Origin: Linnemannia schmuckeri
Lineage: Eukaryota; Mortierellomycota; Mortierellomycetes; Mortierellales; Mortierellaceae
NCBI GenBank assembly: GCA_029449235.1
Contig: JANATG010000005.1
Coordinates: 2,294,001 to 2,358,000 of the forward strand
DNA length: 64,000 bases
Direction of reading: 5' to 3'
Notes under the pieces: generated by a model
Told to the model about the DNA's origin: nothing
Seen by the model: the letters and a program-made list of their open reading frames with translations, nothing else
Database searches by the model: none
Shown: one piece after another, positions 31,898 to 43,253 of the stretch
Numbering within the stretch: the first letter of the stretch is position 1
How the letters are laid out: each line of letters opens with the position of its first letter
Translations under genes and position numbers: made by a program

Positions 31898-34212
31898 TCA
31901 ACGACTGCACGTCGCCCAATTCCGTGGAGAATTCAGCGACCGCGTGATCCGGAAATCAATTCCAGGTCGGATCCCTTCCTCTTCAATTCCCTTCACCAGA
32001 TTTTTCATCTCTCTCGGGGACTGAGCCTTCAGGTAGTTGACATGGAAGGTTGTCAATCGTGGCCAATAAGTTTTGACTTTTTTGTATGCCTCCACTTCGC
32101 CGAATTCGTTCTCGTTCCCGCTGTCGCAGTCACTCTTCTCCTCCTTCTTCTTCTCTGCATTCAGGGTTATTCTTATCGCTCTGGCGGTCGATCGTCGTTG
32201 ATGGGGGTGGGAGCGTCGAAGAGGCGGTGCCGGGGAAGACCGAGTCCCAAAATCGAGCTCCTTCATCTCCAAAAAGTAGAAATCGTCTGACAAAACCGTA
32301 CCCGGGACTCTGGTGACCTCCATCATTAAACTCTTCCAGGTAGACAAGACCCTTCAACGGCAGCAAGTCATTATTATACCAACACAACCATACATCCTCC
32401 GTCGTCGTCTTTGTATCATACCAAGGCGGTCTGTGGTCTCTCTTCTTTAAAGTCGAAGCCAGTTCATCAGCCTGACCGATCCGCAATTCCCAGCATAGGA
32501 CCTTAAACACCGTCAGTTGGCCGAACAGACGGTAATCCTGGATGTGGACCGTCAGTTATTCAAGGTCCCCCTTGCCCTGTAACCCCCAATCCAGGGCCCG
32601 CAACGAATGGCGGCAAGACCAAATCTGAAGAAGGGGTCGTTCAAGATCAAAAATGTTGTTTGACCAATCTTGGTAGTTCATGACCCAACCCCAAAACACG
32701 CGTCGCTCTTCTCGCACCCGTCGTTCCTTGACCAGACCAGAGTCCTGAGGTGGCGGCGTGAAGCCAACGCTGCCGCTCTGCTTGTTGCCTAGGTTGCGAG
32801 CGTGAGTCGTCCGACCGTCGTATTCATATCCGGCATGATAAACTGTTGCAGATTCGGACAGAGGCAGATCAGTCGGTTTATGTTGGACCAGACGCTCCAT
32901 GTGCCAGCCGAGAGCCAGATCTCAAGGACGTCAACTGGTCAAGAAACAGGAGCGATACCGGTATAGGCGGGGGCAGATGATGCCAGTCATATGGAGTTTT
33001 TGGAAAAGGTAGTAAGCGCGTTACATATCCTGGGAACTCGTACGACATGACCGACAGGGATTTTTGTTGCTGAGGGAACGATTGGGTGATTTCGGCAATA
33101 CGGGAATCATAGTCCGTGTGGTAGCACAAGTCTCGTGGAACCATTCGAGTTTGGGACAGTGATCGCGAGCAAGACGGATGAGACGCTCGCCAACGTCGTG
33201 CAGGGCTGGAGGGGCTAGCCGGAGGTAGCGCAGTCGGGGGTAGCGCTCACGTGCGCCGCTGGTCTGGACCTCCAGACGTCGAAGGATCCGTAGTTTGGGA
33301 CATGACAAGATTATCTGCTCTCTGGTCTCGGGGAGGAACCAGACTTCGTGAACGATGAGTTGCTCCAGGGGGTATTGGCGTTTCTGAAGAGTGACGGCGG
33401 GCTCGCGCTCGCTAAGACTTGCTATTGTTCCCGTCGTTTCTAGTCGTGGTGCTGTTATCGGTTGTTTCCTTGGAGTGACAGCTATATCGGATTTCCAAGT
33501 GATGCTAATCTTCACAGCCTTCAACCCCGGACCGTTGTCGAAGATCGTAAAGATGGGTATCCCGTTCTTGGTGGTGCACATGCTCTCGATCTTGAGTGAC
33601 TCCAAAAACTCAAAATAAGGCTTTAGACCTTCAATCGTCTTTGGTATCTCCACTATATCCCCAAAGATCTTTAGGTCCTGATACTCTCAAACAGTCTTCC
33701 ACCTCCACCATCGTCCTTGTCCTCCTTGTTCTTCTCCTTGTTGTGTTTGATGATTTCACTACCCGCTGCGACTTGGAGCGCCAGTCGTGCCTGGATCGTA
33801 TCCACAAGCGCATCCCACTGCCAAGATTTCCTCATCAGACCCAACCTCTTGTACGGATGTCGACCAATGTCCAAAATCCAGCACTCTAACGTCCCAACAA
33901 CTCCTCTGCCAGCTTTACCTCCTCCCTCTGAGAGCCTGTCCAGCAATGCTTCCTGGAACATCTTGACACCTTGACCCCACGTCCACGTGGGACGGGCGTC
34001 CAAACGACGGCACGGTGGGTCGACCGGTTGGAGATATGGTGCCATTGCTTGCAGAAGAGATTGACGCTCAGGCGAAGGGTTGCTTGGTCGAGACAGGAGA
34101 AGATTGTCTCAAGGAGTTCTGGCGGCAAACGAAGCAGGGTTGTGGTGAAGGAGGTGTGCTTGAGGTTGGCGGGTCTGAGGGTGGTGAATGACTCTTTGAT
34201 GGTGGGGTGCAT
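31898..34212 (-). pseudogene. F-box/LRR protein pseudogene
   Basis: On the minus strand an ATG at 34212 opens a protein with an F-box (LRLPPELLETIFSCLD, then LFCKQWHHIS). The homologous reading then jumps frame several times: near 33970 (into TWTWGQGVKMFQ), near 33680 (into YQDLKIFGDIVEIPKTIEG), near 33115, near 32930 (into WLSAGTWSVWSNINRLICLC) and near 32290 (into the final frame ending with YWPRLTTFHVNYLKAQS). There is also an in-frame TAA at 32556-32558 with LRR-like sequence continuing beyond it in the same frame. Fragments such as CPKLRILRRLEV and YPRLRYLRLAP are typical of LRRs in fungal F-box proteins that pick substrates for SCF ubiquitin ligases. With at least five shifts and one nonsense codon it is most likely dead. 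Sequencing errors could explain shifts but less easily the stop. Confidence 0.75.
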
Positions 34213-34893
34213 GGTGGTATTCGTGGATGAATAAAAAAAGGTGTGCGTGTATGGCAAAGAATAGAATGAGGGTTTTAATAAGACGAAGGGAGACGAGTTG
34301 TTCTTGTCCCTGGTTATCTGAATTTTCGTGTGAGTCAAAGACTGCGGTTCTGAATGCATTAGCCACCAGAGTGACGAGAGTTGGGTGTCTGACGACCGTG
34401 AGAGGATACTGTATCGACTCAGTTAACAAGCTTGTCTGTGGTATTGCTACTTTCTGGCGATCATGTCCATGAATATGAACATAGGCATGAACACGACTGT
34501 AGCATAACGGGGGTGATTCTTGAGGCTGAGTCTTTCTTTCGATGGCGTAAGTGGATCTGCCTGCAAACAATCAGCACGCAAGAAGCGCCCTTAGTCGCGC
34601 TCGAACGTGTGATCCAATTGATCAAGGCCGGTAAAAAATAAAACGTGATTGGGGTGGCGAGAACTTTATTTGACAGCCAAAAGGATGATCGACGGCCAAA
34701 CAAACGAAGAACAACGGGTGTGAATAAAAACAAAAAAAGTCGACGGTGGAAGAAAGAATTCACGCCCAAAGAAAGGCGCCGTATCTGCTATTGGGTGGCA
34801 TAGTCGCTATCGAGGATGTTGATGGTTGCGAAGTTGTCGTTGTTGATGTTGTTGGGGAGGTCGAGGAGGAAGAAGAGGGGAGCATGGATGCGC
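34213..34893. other. Intergenic between F-box pseudogene and VMA3
   Basis: 681 bp. On the minus strand it is the upstream region of the F-box pseudogene and the 3' side of VMA3. Nothing coding recognised. Confidence 0.5.
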
Positions 34894-36537
34894 TTAACAT
34901 TCGGATCCTGACGCTTTAGTGTTGAGAATCAAGGCAACAATAAGACCGTACAAAGCCAAGACCTCAGCGAAAATGAGAACGAGAATCTATCCGAGCGTAA
35001 AAAACAAGTAACATAGGCCTTTGAGTACTCATACAAGAACGTCATCCAGGAATTACCGTATTGTCAGGATAGAAAAAAAGCCATTGTGTGTGTGCATGAG
35101 TGTATGGGGGCGCGTACCATTCCTGTGAAAAGTCTTGGCTGTTGAGCAGAGGCACGGACACCAGCATCACCGACAATACCAACAGCAAAACCAGCAGCCA
35201 TACCGGCAAGACCAACACTCAGTCCAGCGCCCAATTGAATGAATCCTGCATACAAGGACATCCTCTGGGCGACTATTTGTATGAAAGGAAAGGTAGCAGA
35301 CGATATGTAAGTAACAGTACCTTCTCCGCGTAGGGTTTATCCAACTGGCACAGCATATCAATGATCAGGTATGATGATTATAAGAACTTACATCCGTTTC
35401 CGATGAGAACAGAGACGACGAGTCCATAAATACCGATAATACCGGCCATAATAATGGGGACAATACCCTTGATGATCAAGTCAGGGCGGAGAACACCCAT
35501 CGAGGTGAGACCGACACCGGATTTGGCGGTACCGTAGGCAGCTCCAAAGCCTATTTACATGGTGTGAATGATGGATTGTTATCGTTAGCGATATGAAGTA
35601 GGCAGTTGACAGCAAGAGTATGTATGTTACGAGTGATGGTAAACAGTGGAGTGACTCTCTCTAACAGTAGCGTGCTCCCCCTCTTGCCATGCAGTTCTGT
35701 GTCGTGTTGTTGTGCATATTCGCCCCTTTCTCCGACCCAGTCTAGTCAGATTGTGTCCTTGTGTGTGTGAGAGAGACAGCACGTTTCTGGTTTTTTAAAA
35801 AAAGAAGTCTACTTTTTCTGATCACGCGCCAGGCACGCACGCACATCTCGCTTCACTCATGACTTGGTCCTCGTCAAACAGCTATTGGCTGGTTATGCCC
35901 TGGGCGAGAAAGCATCGCTGTTGTCGTTCATCTCAACTTTTGTACGCTTATGGGCATGTACGAGACTCAGGGGTCGAAGCAGTGTCAGGCCAGCGACAGC
36001 AAGTACTGCAGAGTGTAGGTTGTTTGTTGCTCCCTTCGCATGTAGGTTGCTGGATTGTCCAAGGTGGTTTAGAGAGAGAAAACGACTTACAGCAGAAGAC
36101 AATGGCGCTAGTGGCGCCCATGACTCCAAAGAAGGGAGAGTACACAGGGCTATTATTTGTTGCAAAGTCAAGACGACACACGAGAGGCAAAAGGAATCAA
36201 ATAGAGATCGGATTAGCCAAGTGTTTCTTTCGCGTGTTGTGCTTCGTGGATCAGTCTCATAGTTGTCGTCCGGCCCTCTTCTCGATAGCTCATTCAGGCG
36301 AAGGAAGGTACTGTGAGTCTGGTTGTTGTCAAAGCAAAAAGATAGTAATCGAAGAGAAGAGTGAGACAGATTCACGTCTCCTGTCAAGAGAAAAGCCGCT
36401 GTGTCGTTGTGTTGAGTTCCTTGGCAGGTTGTATGGGTGTATGAATGGGGATTGGTGTTATTGTTGTAGGAGGTGCTCGTGGAAAGATAGAAAGAGCGAG
36501 TTATCCTTTACCAGTATTCAGTGGCAACAAGCGACAT
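34894..36537 (-). CDS. VMA3: V-ATPase proteolipid subunit c
   Basis: Five exons on the minus strand: 36537-36512, 36149-36091, 35550-35392, 35272-35118 and 34986-34894, in frame for 163 residues (yeast Vma3 has 160). Four membrane helices are present: CPVYSPFFGVMGATSAIVF (TM1), the loop FGAAYGTAKSGVGL, PIIMAGIIGIYGLVVSVLIG (TM2), FIQLGAGLSVGLAGMAAGFA (TM3) with GIVGDAGVRASAQQPRLF after it, and ILVLIFAEVLALYGLIVALI (TM4). The essential proton-carrying Glu is in IFAEVLALYG. The subunit forms the rotating c-ring of the vacuolar H+-ATPase. The short N-terminus and the sequence favour Vma3 over the Vma11 and Vma16 paralogues. An alternative micro-exon near 35310 was tested and breaks frame. Confidence 0.93.
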
Positions 36538-36844
36538 TGTGTATGAGTTGTGAGTAGGGTGGGTGAGTGTGAGTGGGGTGGTTGGTGGTTGATGAAAAGT
36601 GAGTGTGAGAGTGAAGAGCAAAGCAAAGGAAGGGGGATTCGTTTTCTCACCGCCTCACTCTCTGTGTCCTGCTGCCTGACCACTCCTCATCCTACGGCCA
36701 TGACGTCGAAATCAGAAAAATCGACTTCAGGACTGCTTCTGTGTGCCTCTGGTCTGTTCCCCTGAAAGGTGACTTTGAGCCAGACAAGACCAAGCTCTCT
36801 TCCTTTCTTTTCCTCCCATTCATCGACAAGCACTCACACGCACC
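36538..36844. promoter_or_regulatory. Divergent promoter region between VMA3 and the Asterix gene
   Basis: 307 bp between two start codons. It includes ATGACGTC at 36702-36709, a CRE-like bZIP half-palindrome, and short GTGAGTG repeats near the VMA3 side. Confidence 0.45.
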
Positions 36845-37162
36845 ATGGCACCACCAGCTGCAGACCCACGGAGCCCTGACAGCATCGTAGACTACAAGCC
36901 GGAAGTCAAGCGCGTCGAGGACGACGACCCCGACGTCGCAGGATTCATTGCCTTAGTCTGCTCCATCGTCGGACTCATGATTCGCAATAGGACTTCTCTC
37001 TGGATCGGCACCGTCTTTGCCGTCGAGTCCTTCCTCAACCAACGCGCAAGCGACGGCGGTCTCCTGGGCTCCCCCGCTGCCACCATCCTGTTCTCGACCC
37101 TCTCTTTACTCATGAACTATCTTCCAGAAATTGCCGCGGCCTACTCTGGAGTCAAAATCTAG
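36845..37162 (+). CDS. Asterix-type protein (UPF0139), PAT complex subunit
   Basis: Single exon, 105 residues. The N-terminus has the family layout DPRSPDSIVDYKP (human Asterix/WDR83OS has DPRRPNKVLRYKP), then the acidic DDPDVAGFIALVCSIVGLM and three hydrophobic segments at about residues 32-50, 53-71 and 78-97. Asterix pairs with CCDC47 in the PAT complex, an ER intramembrane chaperone that shields polar membrane helices while multipass proteins are made. The length equals the human protein within one residue. No intron is required. Confidence 0.85.
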   Translation: MAPPAADPRSPDSIVDYKPEVKRVEDDDPDVAGFIALVCSIVGLMIRNRTSLWIGTVFAVESFLNQRASDGGLLGSPAATILFSTLSLLMNYLPEIAAAYSGVKI

Positions 37163-37894
37163 GCAGGAACAGATACGTCTTTGAGTCTTTTTTCGGCCGT
37201 TCGACAAGCAACAAGCAACTAGCAACAAGCAACATTGACGACATCATCACTCAACCTAGAACGCAGCTGTTTCTTCTCTTCACCTCAGTGGATGCAATAT
37301 CACACGCGATCATGGAAGACAGTCAGGTTATCATAGAGCACAGGACACAGGCATCGCGTGCCGGTCACCGCAATTGGCCAGGCTCGTCCTCTAGCATGAA
37401 ACTCATTATCATTATCTAACACAAGACAGCATAATAAACAGCATCCATATCTCTACCATCAAACAAGAATGCCATAGCAAGATGCCCATGCGGCTTGGTG
37501 GTTCTTTAATCGACGCGTCAGACGGTCAATTGGCTCCGTGTCATCCAAGTACAACACACGATAGTCCTCAATACGGACCGTTGCACAACGAACATCGGAT
37601 TCGGCCATTATCAATCATCGATTGCTTTTCACAAGCAAACAATGTTAAAGAGCAGGCCCCTTAGGAGAGAGTGACTACGAAGGTAGCGCGAGTCTCGCGA
37701 GGCGGCTCAGTCTGGTTTCCCGCCTAACTACTTCCAGCCCCTTGGCACGTCAGTTGTGTGACTGTTTCATGCCACCCTTGTGCATTTTTTACCATTTTGG
37801 CCGAAAAAACAAATAAGCAGCTTCACTTTTTTTTTGGTCTTCCGCCTCTTTCTTTTTTCACACCCCCTTCACTTCTTCATAAATAACAACAACC
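37163..37894. other. Intergenic between Asterix and RIM1 genes
   Basis: 732 bp with no gene. A 13-base palindrome CGCGAGTCTCGCG lies at 37687-37699, about 200 bases before RIM1. A/T runs and ACAACAACC precede the start codon. Confidence 0.5.
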
Positions 37895-38895
37895 ATGCTC
37901 CTCACAAGAATCAACCCCGTCGCAAAGCGCATCGCAACGGTAATAATAATATCAATCAACAGCAACAACAACAGCAATAACAACCTTCATGGAACAAAGT
38001 CGCACGTTGTCAACGAAACAGCAGGAGGCGCATGTCAAGCGGACGCGTATTCAACCTTCGAAGCAAAGAAGGGCGACCAAACTCTAACATGACATTCATT
38101 CGCAATCATCCACTTTTAATTAACTAGCCCGCCCTTGGCTCCGTCCGCACTCTTGGTAAGATTCTCCTTCTTTATCTCGTACTTGCATTATCATTCATCA
38201 AAACCGGATTGTTCTGGAACTACAAGGGCAAAGAACGTGGAGAGAAATACTGACTTTTGTTTTACTCAACTTCTGTTTTTCACGTTCCATGTAGTCAACA
38301 AGGCAACAATTATCGGACGCGTTGGACAGGATGCAGAGTTAAATAACCATGCCGACCGCACCGTCGTCCACTTTTCAGTAGCCACCTCCGAGAACCACAA
38401 GGATGCAGAGGGTACCGTTTTTTTTCAACAGCCTTTTGTCGCCCTTTTCGCCTTTTTGGGACGAGACCTCACGTCTTTTCCCTCGTTTTTATCACTCGTG
38501 TTTGTGACTGACCAGCAGAGATCACTAATATCCCGAGCAACGCTTTTGTTTTTTGTTCTATCGGCTGATTTTTATTAGGTAACCTTGTCAAGACGACGCA
38601 CTGGCACAGGGTTGTCTCTTGGGATCAGAAGAAGAACTCGTACTTGCACGATCGTGTCAAGAAGGGCGACTTGGTCTTTGTCGAGGGTCCCATCCACTAC
38701 AGATCCTACACTGCCAAGGATGGCACCGAAAAGAACCTTACCGAAATTGCTTTGAGTATGTGGCATTGCTCCTATCGTGCACATTGATGATGATGTTGTT
38801 TTTAAGAAGTCATTCACTTACTAGCCTCTTTCTGCTTTTGTATTGCCGCTTTATTAGAAAACTTCCAAGCCCTTACGCCCAAGGATCAGCAGTAG
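37895..38895 (+). CDS. RIM1: Mitochondrial single-stranded DNA-binding protein
   Basis: Five exons: 37895-37939, 38128-38155, 38295-38411, 38579-38755 and 38858-38895, in frame for 134 residues (yeast Rim1 has 135). The N-terminus MLLTRINPVAKRIATP is a typical mitochondrial presequence (Arg/Lys, no acids). The OB fold follows: VNKATIIGRVGQDAEL, VVHFSVATSENHKD, THWHRVVSW, RVKKGDLVFVEGPI and IHYRSYTAKDGTEKNLTEIA. These are the bacterial-type SSB blocks. The tetrameric protein coats single-stranded mtDNA during replication. Exon 1 encodes just the targeting segment, and exon 2 is 28 bases long. Confidence 0.94.
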
Positions 38896-39407
38896 ATCAA
38901 CAGTCAGTCATTCGCAGCATTTGAACAGGAAGGGGGAGGATGATCAGGATTAACGATAACTTTTAGCAAGGCATTTGTGGACGGAATATCTGCGCCGTCG
39001 AAGGGACAGGCATCTATGTAGACAGAGATAATATGGGCGCCAGCAGCCATTCGCATATAAAAAAACGTCGATTAAACCATGTAAGAAAACAATTGTCCCT
39101 ACTGTGTTGTGGCTATAAATGAATAACAAAAGGGGAACGTTAATGGCTTTCCCGCCTCTTTAGACATAGTGGCGATCCAATAGGTGTATGTCTGTGAGAG
39201 AGGGGCTTTGAAAAATAACATCGATTTGGTTTGGTGGGTTGTGGTCCAATGGCAACAGCATATGAGAGCCCATTGTTCAATAGATTTGTTTATCGTTCAC
39301 AGTATCCCTTTTTCACTTCACTTCTTCTTCTTCCTCCTCCTCCTCCTCCTCCTCCACTTTTAATTCCACTACAACACTCAATTGCCAACTATCAACAATA
39401 AGGGCAC
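38896..39407. other. Intergenic upstream of LRR family copy B
   Basis: 512 bp. It contains a CTT/CCT run (about 39319-39356) just before the copy B leader. No gene. Confidence 0.5.
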
Positions 39408-42400
39408 ATGTACCAGGCTTTCCGAGGACCCAACGGCCGCTTGGAGCATCTTGAAGTTATTTACCATACGCAATCAGGCCAGAATGTCGTCTTCATAGAT
39501 GACATCAAGTCACTCTTCCCGGGATTAATTACTCTCAAGAAGGGACCCGTCACCGTTACCAAGGCCAGAGATACCAACTACAAATAGTAAGTAGACTGAT
39601 GCATATTCTTTTACACCTGGCTTTGCTGTCCAGGCAGAGAAATGATCCACACTAACTGACTGTTTGTAATGTATTCTGTTCATTTAGTATTGACCCTCCT
39701 TGTATCAAGTACCAGCCGGATATTACGCTGGAGGTTGTGGCGAGGGAAGAAGTGTCGTCTGCCGTCGACTCGGTTGCTGCTCAAATGCCACCTTCTTCGG
39801 GAACATATGCCCAGACAAGCCAAGATAGGTATGGATTGCATCATGGGCCATGAGCCCAAATCGGTAGTGTCCTGATAGTGCTCTTCCTGACACAAATTCC
39901 ATTATTTAAACTGTTAGGAGCGAATCTTTGACTCAGGATGACGACCACTCTAATGTCAAGGAAGTCTACTCAACGCTGGAGACACTTGCGCTACACAACA
40001 CCTCAGCCGCATCAATAACTTCCGACGTAGCGATCGTCTCAACACTGGCTGGTAGGGTAGACCCTGCAGAGTCATCACCTTTATCACACCGACTACTGCA
40101 ACGAACCCAGTCTATGCTCCAGGACTCCTCAACCCAGCTGCAAGTCTATGAACAAACAATCCGGTCAGGACAACTACTTCAGGCCGACGCCATAATGTAT
40201 GGGATCGAAGCGCTTCAACAGGAACTAAAGGTCAACTTTTCCAGACTCCATTCTGAGATGATCAAGAACGGTGTCTTGCAGAACCAAATCCTTGACATGC
40301 AAAGGGCGGCGGAGACGATGACGCAAACGATGTTGGAGCTTCAGCAACGGACGGTGCAGATGCAGCAACAGGCGTTGGACCGATTGGCGCTTATTCAGAA
40401 CAAGGTCGCTGCGATAATGACCCAGACGTATGAGTTGCACGAGTATCCGATCCCGAGGCTGTTTATTGTGCTGCCCAAGGAGGAGGATTCGACCGTTTCG
40501 GAGAAGTTGGGTAGGGGGGTCAGGAATATGTTTGTCAAGCAGTTTAAGCTCTATTTTCTCTGCGAGTGTGGTGAACACACGAAGTCGGCTGATCTCGTCA
40601 ACAAGTCTTCTGCAACCAACAATAACAATAGCGCCACCAACATCAGCAGCAGCGAGGATGCTGGAAGCGCCAAGCTGAGGCATGAAGTGCATGTTGCCCG
40701 CCACGAAGGATACGATCTCGACCACCCGACAGAATTCTTTGAGAAGTATGGAACCTATGTCCTGACACTCCTCCAGATGTTCAAGTATGAAGTCACCATG
40801 GCCGGTGTTGTTGTGCCTCCACTAGCGCAACTCAGCCTTGGAGACAGTGTCGGCGCTCTGCAGAAAGGGGCTGATACTTTTTTTAACGACATGGGCCTCA
40901 GGGTCAACAACGCTATCGAGTACCTACAGGGACTTTCGACCACACCGGATCAATCCTCGGACAGGGACAAGGGTGGTGAACAAGGAGCAGTATCGGATCA
41001 ACTGAGTGGACTGGAGGCTCTTGAGGGTGCCGACTTGCGACAGCTAGGGACCTTTCTGAGGAACAAGGACGATGCGCGGGTGTTTGGGAACCTGTACAGG
41101 ATTGTCACCTCTGATGGACATGTCAAGTGGGTCTGCCTCGACCACTACCGCCAAAACTACCGCTCTAAGACCATAAGGAGCTCAAGGATATTGTAGAGTC
41201 GAACAATGGCCAGTATGACGAACACATGGGTCGTGTTACGGTCAAGCTGGCAACCCCCATCACCGCACGACAGTTTTATTCCGCTCTTGCTCAGTCACGC
41301 TTTGTCAACGAACTGGAGGTCGCTCTACTATGGGAGACAACATTGCAGGATCTTCGGGATCTGAAGGATGCCATCCAACACTCCAACGTCGTTCACCTCA
41401 AACTCACTAGCGGCGGCGGTCAAGGACCCTTCTCGGACATTTTGAACCGTGCCCGGAGGTCAGACCCCATCGTCCAACTCATGGCAGCAGGCAAGATCCG
41501 CGCGCTGTCCCTCTACGACAACGACGGCTTTCTTGAGCGGATCAGCAAGGTACCTAGTTATCTTCACATCCGGATGCTCGATTTTGGTCAGTCCAGACTT
41601 TCGAGCAAGGAGCTGAAGAGACTGAGTAGTCTGGTTCCTGCGCGTCCACTGCTGTCGTTGTTAGTCCTCAAAGTCCTTGATTTGGATGAGGCGGCCGAAA
41701 TTATCCAACATGCGGTCGAGTTTTGTAAGCACGCAACGGCGTTGACACTGAGGATTGCGAAGGATGATGATCACCAGGCGACTCTGCGTTTCAATCCACA
41801 TACTGGTACCATCATCTCGATCCATCTCACTACGACCCGCCTACAGGACACTCGACTGTTTCTCCAACCAGCTGTACAGTCGCTCTCGATAATAACCTAC
41901 CACGGCATCACAGGGGCCAAGGAGCTAGTACAGACGGCACTCAGCCGATATAACGCGCTCCAGTCCCTCGAGCTCTTATGTGAACCATACCACTTCTACG
42001 AGCTTCTACAGTTTATCCGGAAAACCGCGTCCACCTCCAAATGTCCATCCCTCCGCCACCTGCATCTTTACCACGACGACTCCAACCAACTGACAACCAC
42101 CAGCCTCCAGGACCTAGACCCCAACATGACGGATGTCAAGCTTGGCGTCATCTCGACCGCAGGGCCTAGCGACTCTTGGGACGGCGTCAACAGTCTGTTT
42201 CAACATTTCGGATCCGAGATCCAGGGGCTGGATCTGGACATGTGCCTCAGTTACACTCAGACGGAGCGACTGTTGCAGTCCATCAATCATGCGCAGCGGT
42301 CTAAACTGCGTCAGGTCACTTGGAAGGTCCGCGAGTCCATTAATCCAAAAATCTTTCCCGCCATGGCTCAGATCCTTGACTTGAGCGACTCACTCTTCAT

Positions 42401-43253
42401 CTCTACCTCGGATACGACAACATCACCATGGAAGTTTAACATGGTCCTTGAAATGAACCGAAACCCGGATATACAACTCAACTCCAACTCGACAACACCA
42501 CTCCTGGAGAACGAGATGGTCCGTGATGCCATGGTAGCTATGTTGGCCGGCCATGTGACGCATCTCTCGTTACACAGCACTGACCTTGATCAGTTCGTCC
42601 ATTATCTGCAGGCGGCGGGATGTCATGGCCCTTGGAACCAACTGCAGGAGCTTACTATTAGCGACAGCCGGCAGCTTTTTGATCATGGAGACAGGATCGT
42701 CTACAACAGCTCTTGGGCGCCAATGAGGAGTTACGTAGTGGATTGGATCCGTGCTCTTATTCAACGACAGGACTATATATCACTCTCTGACTCCAACGCC
42801 AACGCCAATACCACCACCGACAGCTCGTCTCCCAGTGACCGTAGCCGCAACATATACAAAACCGTCACCTCGATCTACTTCAAGGGCGTCAACAGTTCAA
42901 ACTGGATGGACATCTTCCACTCTCTCGACTTTCTCACCGTCCGCCACTTGACCATCCTTGAATCCAACTTGAATGACAAGGACCTATCCGCCCTGGTCGA
43001 CTGCTGTCTCATAACTGTCAACGAAACCAAGGCTATTGAGCTCCTCCGTAAAATGGACCCGGTCTCGAACTTAACGGCTGTTGAAGAGCGGGCGGTGATG
43101 GATTTGAGGATGCAGGAGGGGTATGGATTTGGTGGACAGGAGGGACCGGTGAGGGTTTCCGTAAGGAAGAATCGAGATGTTACGGAGGCCCATCTTATTG
43201 CGGAGCAGGAACGGCTGGTGAGGGGTGGGGTGTGGTGGTTAAAGCTGGAGTGA
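39408..43253 (+). pseudogene. Large coiled-coil/LRR-like family protein, copy B, one frameshift
   Basis: Exons 39408-39586, 39688-39828 and 39918-43253. The frame breaks once: the first part ends at a TAG at 41194-41196 just after CLDHYRQNYRSKT, and the homologous reading resumes in the next frame (ESNNGQYDEH, then GRVTVKL) and continues to 43253. The shift lies between 41166 and 41193 and amounts to one missing base. Apart from that all family blocks are present: SGQNVVFIDDIKSLF near the start, LRLLQRTQSML-type coiled coil, YELHEYPIPRLFIVLPKE, FKLYFLCECGEHT, FFEKYGTYVLTLLQMFKYE, LEGADLRQLGTF, GHVKWVCLDHYRQ, and the LRR-like end WWLKLE. About 1218 residues would be encoded without the shift. 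It is either a young pseudogene or an assembly error in a live gene. Intron 1 splits the same Tyr codon as in copy A. Confidence 0.8.

Noticed and set aside
35306..35340. Possible extra VMA3 exon reading LDKPYAEK
   Set aside because: Its phase does not fit the preceding exon (joins into a stop), while skipping it gives exact length agreement with the family between TM2 and TM3.
37780..38092. Plus-strand frames with poly-Gln near RIM1
   Set aside because: They run into RIM1 intron 1; the Gln run comes from AAC/CAA repeats in that intron.
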